Origin: Phycisphaerae bacterium
Lineage (GTDB): Bacteria > Planctomycetota > Phycisphaerae > Phycisphaerales > UBA1924
Length of the DNA stretch: 64,000 nucleotides
Direction: 5' to 3'
NCBI GenBank assembly: GCA_016793805.1
Contig: JAEUIZ010000028.1
Coordinates: forward strand, 62,001 to 126,000
This document shows positions 1-7,457 of the stretch, one piece after another. The notes beneath the pieces are model-generated. The model did no database searches. It was not told the origin of the DNA and was given only the letters and a program-made list of their open reading frames with translations. Every line of letters begins with the position of its first letter. Position 1 is the first letter of the stretch. Both the position numbers and the translations under genes were made by a program.

Positions 1-812
1 AGGATGCCGTTGAGCGCCGCGCCGTCGACGGTGCAGCGGGCGATGGTGCTCACGGGCCCGGTGTTGATGCCATGGGCGGTGCTGGAGGTGAACGTGCAAT
101 CGGTGATCGTGCAGTAGCCTCCGGCGCGGAGCGCGTCGCCGGGGTTGAAGAGGTTGAAGCCCGAGAGACAATGGGAGACGTTCGCGCCCTGCCCGACGGT
201 GATCCCGGTGCCGGTGTTGGAGACGGCCTCGCAGAAGCGGATGGCGCCCTGCGCGCCGCAGGAGATGCCGCCGCCGCCGTTCGATCGGGCGCCGCAGCGC
301 TCGACGAGGTAGGCGTTGCCGACCTTGATCCCGATGCCGGTGTTGAAGTCGGCACGGATGCCGGTCACCTGCGAGTTGAACGCGAGCGTGGTCTGGAGGT
401 CGATCCCGTCGCCGGACCAGTTGCGGATGGAGCCGTTGGTGATGGCGATGTTGGTGAGGGAGGCGACGGTGGTGGCGATGCCGTCGAGCCCGCCGTTGCC
501 GGAGGCCTCGAAGCCGTTGAGGTCGATGGTGACGCCGCTGGCGGCGATCTCGATGCCGTTCTTCCCGACCACGCCCTGGAGATTGCCCGTGAGGTAGTAC
601 GACCCGGGCTGCGAGATGACGGCGATGGCGGTCGCGCTGCCGGGCGTGGTGGTCGGCCCGATCGCGATGCGCGGCTCGACCTCACTGAGCGTCTTGTACG
701 TCGGGGCAACAGGCCCCGCCGGGGGATTCAGCGGCCCCGCACGGAGCAGCGCCCCAACACCCATCACGACCGCAGCCAGCGCGACGCCGACGATCAACGA
801 TCCGAGTTTCAT
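1..812 (-). CDS. Secreted right-handed beta-helix repeat protein, 3' end outside the window
   Basis: The minus-strand frame opens at ATG 812-810, a good distance behind a GGAGG at 819-823, and stays open to the window edge, so about 270 N-terminal residues are visible. A hydrophobic N-terminal segment (MKLGSLIVGVALAAVVMGV) looks like a signal peptide or signal anchor. Then come short Gly/Asn-rich rungs such as GIEIAASGVTIDLNG, GSIRNWSGDGIDL and CTVDGAALNGIL, the spacing expected of parallel beta-helix (PbH1/pectate-lyase-like) coils. Such proteins are common secreted proteins of Phycisphaerales; the ligand cannot be read. It is the last visible gene of the minus run and nothing upstream suggests an operon. 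The family is likely, but the enzymatic role, if any, is unknown. Confidence 0.8.
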   Translation of the reverse strand, partial: MKLGSLIVGVALAAVVMGVGALLRAGPLNPPAGPVAPTYKTLSEVEPRIAIGPTTTPGSATAIAVISQPGSYYLTGNLQGVVGKNGIEIAASGVTIDLNGFEASGNGGLDGIATTVASLTNIAITNGSIRNWSGDGIDLQTTLAFNSQVTGIRADFNTGIGIKVGNAYLVERCGARSNGGGGISCGAQGAIRFCEAVSNTGTGITVGQGANVSHCLSGFNLFNPGDALRAGGYCTITDCTFTSSTAHGINTGPVSTIARCTVDGAALNGI

Positions 813-964
813 GGCCATCCTCCGGTGGGCGGAGCGGCAGAACGCCGCCCGCGCGAGCCCGCTCGCCAACGCTACGCATCCAGAGCCGCTGGCGAGAAGT
901 GCGAACGCGAGCGGCCAGAATTCCGTCGCCGCGTAGCGCGGCTGGCAAGATCAGGGAGAATGCC

Positions 965-2056
965 TCACACGTTGAACAAGAAGTGGCACACGTCCGCGTC
1001 GTGCATGACGTAGCCCTTGCCTTCCATCCGCATCTTGCCGGCCTCCTTGATGGCCTTCTCGGAGTGCAGGGCCTCGAGGTCGCCGACAGAGTAGACCTCG
1101 ACGCGGATAAACCCGCGTTCGAAGTCGGTGTGGATCGCGCCCGCGGCCTGCGGGGCGGTGGCGCCCACCGGGATCGTCCACGCGCGGACCTCCTTCTCGC
1201 CGGCGGTGTAGAAGGACTGGAGCCCCAGGAGGCGGTAGGCCGCGCGGGCCAGCGTGTGCAGCGCGGGCTCGGCGATGCCCAGGGACGTCAGCATCTCGGC
1301 GCGGTCGGCGGGAGCGAGTTCGGCGAGTTCCGCCTCGATCCGCGCGCACACGGGCACGAAGCCGGCGCCCACGGCTTCGGCATGGGCCCGCACCTGCGAC
1401 GCCAACGCCCCGGCCCCGGCGAGGTCGTCCTCGTCCACGTTCGCGACGTACAGCACCGGCTTGCTCGACACGAGCGCCAGGCCCTTCATCGCCTTCTTCT
1501 CTTCCGGGTCGGTCAGTTTGAGGTCGTGCGCCGGCTTGCCCTCGGAGAGGATCGGCAGCACCTTCTGCAGCACGGCGAGCCGGGCGGCCGCCTCGGCGGA
1601 CTTCTGCCGCATGGCCTTCTCGGCGCGTGGGATCGAGCCCTCGACCTGCTGGAGGTCGGCGAGGATCAGTTCGAGTTCGACGGTCTGGATGTCGCGGGCC
1701 GGGTTGAGCGAGCCGTCGACGTGCGGGACTTCCTCGCCGCCCGGGGCGTGGGTGAAGCAGCGGACGACGTGGATGGTGGCGTCGATCTCGCGGATGTGGG
1801 AGAGGAAGGCGTTGCCGAGGCCCTCGCCCTTGGATGAGCCGCGGACGAGCCCGGGGATGTCGACGATCTTGAGTTGGGCGTGGGTGATCTTCTTGGTGGG
1901 GATGTGCCGCGCGAGGATGTCGAGCCGCGGGTCGGGGATCTGGACGACGCCGACGTTGGGCTTGACGCCGCCGGAGGGATCGACGGCCTGGCCTGTGAGG
2001 GCCTTGAAGAGCGTGGTCTTGCCGGTGTAGGGCAGTCCGACGATTCCTGCTTCCAT
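965..2056 (-). CDS. ychF: Redox-regulated ATPase / Obg-family GTPase YchF
   Basis: 363 aa, the usual YchF length. The N-terminus holds the P-loop GLPYTGKTTLF, followed by the switch segment DIPGLVRGSSKGEGLGNAF. The nucleotide-specificity motif is NVDE rather than NKxD, which in this family goes with ATP preference over GTP. A coiled-coil middle section (about 130-200) and a C-terminal TGS domain (AIHTDFERGFIRVEV ... DADVCHFLFNV) complete the standard architecture. Known YchF/Ola1 proteins bind ribosomes and modulate translation and oxidative-stress responses; that role is family knowledge. The gene stands alone between the beta-helix gene and gdhA, with a terminator-like hairpin just upstream that belongs to gdhA. 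Confidence 0.95.
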   Translation of the reverse strand: MEAGIVGLPYTGKTTLFKALTGQAVDPSGGVKPNVGVVQIPDPRLDILARHIPTKKITHAQLKIVDIPGLVRGSSKGEGLGNAFLSHIREIDATIHVVRCFTHAPGGEEVPHVDGSLNPARDIQTVELELILADLQQVEGSIPRAEKAMRQKSAEAAARLAVLQKVLPILSEGKPAHDLKLTDPEEKKAMKGLALVSSKPVLYVANVDEDDLAGAGALASQVRAHAEAVGAGFVPVCARIEAELAELAPADRAEMLTSLGIAEPALHTLARAAYRLLGLQSFYTAGEKEVRAWTIPVGATAPQAAGAIHTDFERGFIRVEVYSVGDLEALHSEKAIKEAGKMRMEGKGYVMHDADVCHFLFNV

Positions 2057-2089
2057 GGTCTGGGCTCCGGGTCGATGGTAGACGAGGGG

Positions 2090-2124
2090 GGAAAGAAAGA
2101 GCCCCGAGCGGGGCCCGGGGCTCT
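2090..2124 (-). terminator. Rho-independent terminator of gdhA
   Basis: An inverted repeat AGAGCCCCG (2098-2106) / CGGGGCTCT (2116-2124) with a 9-nt loop lies 29 nt past the gdhA stop. On the minus strand it is followed by a T-rich run (TTTCTTTC, from about 2098 downward), the classic intrinsic terminator form. It separates gdhA from ychF. Confidence 0.75.
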
Positions 2125-2152
2125 GTTCGGCGCGGGAGGGGGACGGCGCGGC

Positions 2153-3547
2153 TTACGGGAAGATGCCGCGGATCTCGTAGGCCTTGGCGATGTGGTCCAT
2201 CGCGGCGATGTAGGCGGCGGTGCGCATGTCGCACCCGAAGTGCTCGCGGGCCTTGATCGTGCGCTGGGCGGCGGCGACCATGTGCTCGTTGAGTTTGCGA
2301 TCGACCTCGTCGAGCGTCCAGATCGTGCAGGTCTTGTTCTGCACCCACTCGAAGTACGAGACGGTGACCCCGCCCGCGTTGGCGAGGATCGCCGGGATGA
2401 CCTCGATCCCGCGCTCGGTCAGCACGCGGTCGCCGGCGGGCGTGGTCGGGGCGTTGGCGCCCTCGGCGACGACCTTGGCGTCGATCCAGCGGGCCTCCTT
2501 GTCCTTGATCATCTGCTCGAGGGCGGCGGGGACGAGGACATCGACCTTGGTCTTGTAGAACTCCTCGACGCTGATGGCCTGGGCGCCCTTGGAGGACTTG
2601 CCGCCGGACTTGGTGCCCACGCCAAAGCCCGCGACGCCCCCGTTCGCGACGACGTGCGCGGCGAGCGCCTCGGTGTCGATGCCGTCGTCGTTGCGGATGG
2701 CGCCGGTGTGGTCCATGACGGCGACGAGTTTGGAGCCGTGCTTGGCGAGGATGCGGGCCGTCCACGAACCGACGTTCCCGTACCCGATGACGGAGAACTT
2801 CATGCCCTTGGCCTGGATGCCCAGGGACGGGAGCAGTTCGAGCAGCGTGTCCACGACGCCCTGGCCGGTCGCCTTCTCGCGGCCGACGGAGCCCCCGATC
2901 TCGACGGGCTTCCCGGTGAAGACGCGCATGGAGTCCCACGAGTTCTTCCCGTTTCCGTCGAGGCTCGCGTAGGTGTCCGCCATCCACGCCATCACCTGGG
3001 CATTGGTGTTCACGTCGGGAGCGGGGATGTCATAATCCGGCCCGATGTAGCGGAAGATCGCGGCACAGAACCGGCGGCTGACCCGCTGCAACTCGGCGGC
3101 GGAGATCTTCCGCGGATCGACCTTCACGCCGCCCTTGCCCCCGCCATAGGGGATGCGGACGAGCGAGCACTTCATCGTCATCAGGAGCGCGAGGCTCTTG
3201 ACGTCGTCGAGGTGGACGTGGGGATGGAATCGAAGCCCGCCCTTATACGGCCCGAGGGCGTTGTTGTGCTGGACTCGGTAGCCCTTGAACAACTGGAACT
3301 CCCCGTTGTCCATGCGCACCGGGAAGTGGACCATGATCTCGGACTGCGGCTGGGCGAGGATGCACTTCACGCCGTGCGGCATCTCGAGCAGGTCGGCCGC
3401 CTGCAGCATCACCTGCACCGTCTGCGTGTAGAGGTTGTCCGGGTCCTTGGGGAACCCGAGTTCGTCGAACACCGGGTCACGCTCGTTGGCGGGACGCGAG
3501 TTCTTCGGCTTGGTCGGAACGCTCTTGCCCTTCGAGACGGTCGTCAT
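2153..3547 (-). CDS. gdhA: Glutamate dehydrogenase (Glu/Leu/Phe/Val dehydrogenase family)
   Basis: 464 aa, close to the length of hexameric glutamate dehydrogenases, which interconvert glutamate with 2-oxoglutarate and ammonia using NAD(P). The substrate-binding part contains GPYKGGLRFHPHV and the catalytic-lysine region PYGGGKGGVKVDP, then the conserved PAPDVNTNAQVMAWM. A Rossmann segment VIGYGNVGSWTA follows, and the C-terminal part has ANAGGVTVSYFEWVQN. The ATG at 3547 fits the family's N-terminus. The gene is monocistronic: a leader hairpin lies upstream and an intrinsic terminator downstream. Together with the PutA gene at 17.6-20.7 kb it would complete proline-to-2-oxoglutarate catabolism (inference). 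Cofactor preference was not read. Confidence 0.95.
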   Translation of the reverse strand: MTTVSKGKSVPTKPKNSRPANERDPVFDELGFPKDPDNLYTQTVQVMLQAADLLEMPHGVKCILAQPQSEIMVHFPVRMDNGEFQLFKGYRVQHNNALGPYKGGLRFHPHVHLDDVKSLALLMTMKCSLVRIPYGGGKGGVKVDPRKISAAELQRVSRRFCAAIFRYIGPDYDIPAPDVNTNAQVMAWMADTYASLDGNGKNSWDSMRVFTGKPVEIGGSVGREKATGQGVVDTLLELLPSLGIQAKGMKFSVIGYGNVGSWTARILAKHGSKLVAVMDHTGAIRNDDGIDTEALAAHVVANGGVAGFGVGTKSGGKSSKGAQAISVEEFYKTKVDVLVPAALEQMIKDKEARWIDAKVVAEGANAPTTPAGDRVLTERGIEVIPAILANAGGVTVSYFEWVQNKTCTIWTLDEVDRKLNEHMVAAAQRTIKAREHFGCDMRTAAYIAAMDHIAKAYEIRGIFP

Positions 3548-3567
3548 GTCAGAATCCCCGGTACAGG

Positions 3568-3582
3568 CTCGCCTGAGGCGAG
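3568..3582 (-). promoter_or_regulatory. Hairpin in the gdhA leader
   Basis: A perfect inverted repeat CTCGCC-TGA-GGCGAG lies 21-35 nt upstream of the gdhA start on the same strand. It could shape the 5' leader of gdhA. No known riboswitch core was recognised around it, so its role is open. Confidence 0.3.
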
Positions 3583-3740
3583 AAACTCCAAGAATGGCGT
3601 GCTCCGCGTCGATGCGGGATCGACGGCCCAGCGGCCGTGCGACGATCCCCGTGCCTCATCCATGGCGCGAGGGCCATCGTAGGGCGGGGCCATGCGGGAA
3701 GCCAGCCCGCGGAGCCCGCGCCGAGCGGCGGAACGCACCG

Positions 3741-5225
3741 CTACTCCGCGTCCAACAGGTTCGCCAGCAGCCGCGCGCCCCAGCCCGTCGGGCCCTTGAC
3801 GAACGGCCCCGAATCGCCCTCGACCGCGTGCACGCCCGCGATGTCGATGTGGGCCCACGGGACGCCCTCCTCGACAAAGTACGAGAGGAACGCCGCGCCC
3901 TGGATCGGGTGCGCCTTGCGGTTAGGGTTGCTGTTGAGGATGTCCGCGATCGGGCTCTTCATCATCTCGCGGTACTCGGGGTGCATCGGCAGACGCCAGA
4001 CCCGCTCGCCCGAGGCCGCCGACGCCTTGTCCAGTTTCGCGCGGAGCGCGTCGTCGTCGCAGAACAGCCCGGCGTAGGTCGAGCCCAGCGCCGTCACCAC
4101 CCCGCCCGTGAGCGTCGAGAGTTCGACGATGTACGCCGGCTTCTCGACCTCGCAGGCGTAACAGAAGGCGTCCGCCAGGACCAGCCGGCCCTCGGCGTCG
4201 GTGTTCGTGATCTCCACCGTCACCCCATTGCGGTACCGCAGCACGTCGTCAGGGCGATACGCCTCGTCGCTGATCGAGTTCTCCGCCGAGGCGAGCAGCG
4301 CGACGACCGGCACCCGCGGCTTGATGACCGTGGCGATCGCGTGCATCGCCCCGAGCACCCCGCAGCCCCCGTCCTTGTCGCGCTTCATCCCGACCATCCC
4401 GTTGTTGACCTTCAGCGAGAGGCCGCCGGAGTCGTACGTCATCGTCTTGCCAATCAGGACGACGGGCCGACCCTTGCGACGGGGGCGATCGGGCGTGTAC
4501 TCGAGCCGGATCATGCAGGGCTTGTTCTCGCTGGCCTTGCCGACGTTGATGAGCCCGATGAAACGCTCGCGCTCGAGGTCCTTGCCGCGGAACACCCTCA
4601 CGCCCAGGCCGGCCTTGCGCGCCATCTTCGTGGCTTGCTCGGCCATCCAGTCGGGCGTGGCGACGTTCGGAGGCGTCTCGCTGAGCGTGCGCGCCCAGTT
4701 GGCGGAGGCGGCCAGCGCGAGCCCGCGCTCGAGTCCATCGCGAAAGGCCGAGTCGCCGCCGCGAACCAGCAACTTGGCCCGAGTTGGCGCGGTCGTGGCC
4801 TTGCCCTTGAAGGTGTCGCACACCCAGCCCAGGAGGCCCAGACCCTCGCCGAAGGCGCTCCCCGCGGCGGCGTGGTCGGCCCTGGTTGCCGCCAGCGGGC
4901 CCGACAACTCGACCTCCACGCTCGCGTCCTTGGTCGACGCCAGGCGCCGACCGACGGCGGCCGCGATCCCGCGAAGGTCCGACGCCTTGAACTTCGACTT
5001 CTCACCGAGCCCGACGACGAGGATCCGCCCCGGGCCGCCCTTGGGCGGGAAGACCTCCGCGATCCTGCCGGCCTCGCCGGTGGCCTCGCCGCGCTGCGTC
5101 GCCGACGCCGCCATCCCGCTTCGATCCGCCTCGCGCGAGCGCTTGTCCAGCCCCTCGCCCTTGAAGTACCCGAGGACCAGCGCGGCCGGCGTGCCCTGAC
5201 CACCCACTCGAATCGACTCGAACAT
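3741..5225 (-). CDS. pepA: Leucyl aminopeptidase, peptidase family M17
   Basis: 494 aa from ATG 5225, which I prefer over an upstream in-frame ATG at 5339 because the GGAGACGAGG ribosome site directly precedes it and the upstream 38 residues look non-coding. The C-terminal catalytic domain has the M17 hallmarks: GKTMTYDSGGLSLK with metal ligands, and NTDAEGRLVLADAF, the family signature around the second pair of acidic ligands. The N-terminal part (residues 1-170) is the usual less conserved macro-like domain. The enzyme is a cytoplasmic two-metal exopeptidase that removes N-terminal residues during protein turnover (family knowledge). It is divergent from the small membrane-protein gene downstream at 5354. 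Confidence 0.93.
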   Translation of the reverse strand: MFESIRVGGQGTPAALVLGYFKGEGLDKRSREADRSGMAASATQRGEATGEAGRIAEVFPPKGGPGRILVVGLGEKSKFKASDLRGIAAAVGRRLASTKDASVEVELSGPLAATRADHAAAGSAFGEGLGLLGWVCDTFKGKATTAPTRAKLLVRGGDSAFRDGLERGLALAASANWARTLSETPPNVATPDWMAEQATKMARKAGLGVRVFRGKDLERERFIGLINVGKASENKPCMIRLEYTPDRPRRKGRPVVLIGKTMTYDSGGLSLKVNNGMVGMKRDKDGGCGVLGAMHAIATVIKPRVPVVALLASAENSISDEAYRPDDVLRYRNGVTVEITNTDAEGRLVLADAFCYACEVEKPAYIVELSTLTGGVVTALGSTYAGLFCDDDALRAKLDKASAASGERVWRLPMHPEYREMMKSPIADILNSNPNRKAHPIQGAAFLSYFVEEGVPWAHIDIAGVHAVEGDSGPFVKGPTGWGARLLANLLDAE

Positions 5226-5353
5226 CCTCGTCTCCTTGATGAGGGGCAAGTGTAGGAAGACCGCGCGGGAGTAACGGTTGTCCCGCGTCGGGGGCGTCAC
5301 GGGACAACGCGGTGGCCGGGAACGGGCCGGGACGCTCAACCCGGTTCCGCTTC

Positions 5354-5734
5354 ATGCCGACAACTCGGACGATGCGACGATCGCTCCTCGGAACCGGGCT
5401 GACGCTGGCGGTGATCGCCGCGCTCGCGCTGGGCGTCAGCCTCGTGTGGCTCGTGGAGTGGCACAGCCCAAAGGGCCCGTTCGGAGGCATCTACGCGGGG
5501 CGGATCAACTTCGGATTAGCGCCGCCATACTCCAAGGGCTGGCTCGTGCTCCGCGATCCGGGCAAGTTCAACTGGTGGTTCGGGCGCTACGCGGGCGAGG
5601 GCTGGTGGATCGTCGCGATCCCGCTCTGGGCGCCGATGCTCGCCGGAGCGGGGCTGACCTTCGCGACCTGGCGCACGGAGCCCGATGAGGCGGCAGCGAG
5701 CGATGAGCCGATGGCGCGCGACCTGGCTGCGTGA
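5354..5734 (+). CDS. Small two-helix membrane protein of unknown function
   Basis: 126 aa from ATG 5354; ATGs at 5312 and 5372 are alternatives and none has a clear ribosome site. The N-terminal transmembrane helix (LLGTGLTLAVIAALALGVSL) is followed by a WHSPKGPFGGIYAGRINFG segment and a Trp-rich stretch (KFNWWFGRYAGEGWWIV). A second helix (IPLWAPMLAGAGLTFA) and a short acidic tail end the protein. The pattern of a helix, an aromatic exported loop and a second helix resembles many small planctomycete membrane proteins without a function. It is divergent from pepA and ends shortly before a hairpin terminator shared with the convergent gene. Confidence 0.65.
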   Translation: MPTTRTMRRSLLGTGLTLAVIAALALGVSLVWLVEWHSPKGPFGGIYAGRINFGLAPPYSKGWLVLRDPGKFNWWFGRYAGEGWWIVAIPLWAPMLAGAGLTFATWRTEPDEAAASDEPMARDLAA

Positions 5735-5807
5735 CGCCAGTCCCTTGTCCCTTCTCCACTTTCGTCCCCCCCCCCGTTCCCTCCGTCGTCGGCTCCGCGC
5801 AACAAAC

Positions 5808-5833
5808 AACCCCCGAGGGAGGCCCCGGGGGTT
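5808..5833. terminator. Bidirectional hairpin terminator
   Basis: The inverted repeat AACCCCCG (5808-5815) / CGGGGGTT (5826-5833) sits between two convergent genes, 74 nt after the plus-strand stop and 26 nt after the minus-strand stop. The A/T ends on both sides suit termination in both directions. A run of ten C precedes it at 5766-5775. Confidence 0.6.
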
Positions 5834-5858
5834 GCGAGAAACAAAGGAACGCGGAGGA

Positions 5859-6668
5859 TTAGCGGCGGCGGCGACGCATGCCGAGGAGGCCAGCGCCCGC
5901 GAGGAGGCCCATCGCACCCGGGGTCGGGATGATGCTCAGGTTGTCAAAGTCGAGCGTCTGGCCGGGCGTGTAGGCGTTGTCGCCGAACATCAGGACCTGC
6001 TCGACCGCGGTGCCGGCGAAGATGCCCGCCGAGGCGGTGTGGATGAGGGCGCTGTTGTAGAAGTACTTGATCGAGTTGCCGGGAGAGTCGAGTTCGACGC
6101 GGAGGTTGCGGTACGCGGCGGCGCCGGTGGCGTAGGCGACGTTGGTGTTGATGAAGGCGAGCGCGCCGCCGGGGACTCCGTCGGCATCGTCAAGGACGAA
6201 GATGTTGCCGGAGACGGAGTCGAGGACGACACGCCAGCTCAGCAGCCCTTGGCCCGGGGCCTGCCCGACGATCTGCGCCGAAACACCGCCCGGGGCTGAG
6301 ACCGCGATGTCCATGGAAACGGTCGCGCTCTTGTTGGCAAAGTTGCCGAAGTCAGCGGTGAACACGCCGTTGAACGAGTTGGCGGCACCGGGGCCCTGGG
6401 TGATCCGGAGGTGCTGCTGGCCGCCGGCGGGGTTGACGTTCGAAACGACCGGGTTGTTGAGGTTGGCGGCGAACGTCGTATACCCGTTCACGCCGTTGAT
6501 CGGACCGAGGCCGTACGCCTCGAAGCCATCGGAGAACCCGACGGTGTCGGGCGCGGCAACGCTGCCGAACGTTTCGATCGCCGCGGGCGAGGGACGGATG
6601 GACAGGATGTCCGCCGAGGCGACCGAGCCGGCCGCGAGCAACGCAACAAAAGCGATACCTGTGCGCAT
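5859..6668 (-). CDS. Secreted protein with PEP-CTERM-like sorting tail
   Basis: 269 aa. A signal peptide (MRTGIAFVALLAAGSVASA) precedes a beta-rich body with little charge. The protein ends in IPTPGAMGLLAGAGLLGMRRRRR: a Pro-containing motif, a hydrophobic helix and an Arg cluster, the layout recognised by exosortase/archaeosortase-type sorting in planctomycetes (family knowledge). The body (about 40-240) resembles the concanavalin/LamG-like domains of such proteins, with GFSDGFEAYGLGPIN near its start, but no binding site can be named. A strong promoter-like pair lies about 100 nt upstream, and a terminator follows, so it is probably transcribed alone. Confidence 0.8.
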   Translation of the reverse strand: MRTGIAFVALLAAGSVASADILSIRPSPAAIETFGSVAAPDTVGFSDGFEAYGLGPINGVNGYTTFAANLNNPVVSNVNPAGGQQHLRITQGPGAANSFNGVFTADFGNFANKSATVSMDIAVSAPGGVSAQIVGQAPGQGLLSWRVVLDSVSGNIFVLDDADGVPGGALAFINTNVAYATGAAAYRNLRVELDSPGNSIKYFYNSALIHTASAGIFAGTAVEQVLMFGDNAYTPGQTLDFDNLSIIPTPGAMGLLAGAGLLGMRRRRR

Positions 6669-6769
6669 GAAATGCTTCCTCCTATGGCGGCGTGTCTTGA
6701 TTCGCCGCGTGTGCCGCTCCGAGACGGAGCCTTGTCTCTCTGGGGATGACTGCCATCCCTCGCGGCCGC

Positions 6770-6797
6770 AGTGTACATGAAGATGGCGCTAGTGCAA
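6770..6797 (-). promoter_or_regulatory. Sigma70-type promoter for the sorting-tail gene
   Basis: On the minus strand TTGCAC (6797-6792) and TACACT (6775-6770) are separated by 16 nt, close to the -35/-10 consensus. Transcription would begin near 6763 and leave a leader of about 95 nt before the ATG at 6668. The same TTGCAC-N16 arrangement precedes the gene at 10508. Confidence 0.5.
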
Positions 6798-7288
6798 GCG
6801 GATGAACGAGAAAAACCCAAATCGGCGCGGATTCATAGCCCGATAACAGAAAGTCCTAGGAATCGGGCGGCGCTTGTGCCGATCCCGCTCGCCATCGATC
6901 CGTGTCGCCTCTGGGAGCGCGCGGTCGGGTGGCCGACCGCGATGCGAGAGCCTCTTCCGCGGCTGCGCGCTTCTCGACTTCCGCGCGGCGCGTGGCGTGC
7001 ATGGCTCCGCCGGACGCGCGGCCACGGAGACGGGTGCGATCTCCTGCTGGGGGCGCGCTGGCACTCGCGGCGCGTGGGCACGAGCGTTCCGATGGCGCTT
7101 GGCGCACGTGCCTGGTCCGGGTCCGACCAGCGGCGTGCGCGCGCCGCTGGCGGGCGCGGGAGGCCGCGCCTGACTGGGGTCTGGCGCGCGACGAATCCGG
7201 TGTGCGGCGCGCGCGGCTGCGTGTGCGCTCGGGTGACGGACGCGCTCGCCCGTCGTCGGCGCGGCGCGCGGAGTTTGGTCGAGCGCGC
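6798..7288. other. Gene-free GC-rich stretch with strong hairpins
   Basis: About 490 nt between two divergent promoters. The open frames here are Arg/Ala-rich and match nothing recognisable. Two perfect hairpins stand out: GCGGTCGG/CCGACCGC (6921-6928, 6933-6940, 4-nt loop) and CCAGCGGCG/CGCCGCTGG (7127-7135, 7142-7150, 6-nt loop). The stretch is rich in CG dinucleotides. It may hold a structured RNA or only spacer. Confidence 0.35.
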
Positions 7289-7316
7289 TTGTTCCGGCGT
7301 CTGGATGTGGTATTGT
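7289..7316 (+). promoter_or_regulatory. Candidate promoter of speA
   Basis: TTGTTC (7289-7294) and TATTGT (7311-7316) are separated by 16 nt, in one of the few AT-rich spots of this stretch. This would give a leader of about 135 nt before the speA ATG at 7458. Confidence 0.4.
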
Positions 7317-7457
7317 CTAGCGAGGCGCGGCGGGCGTGGTGGCCCGCGCGTCGCAGTTCCGGCCCTCGGCGACGCGCCCCCGAGCGGAGGCGCGAGCGCG
7401 TCGGGGACCAACCGGTGGTGGAGTTCGCACACACCGCTCAGGGTCACGAAGCCAGAG

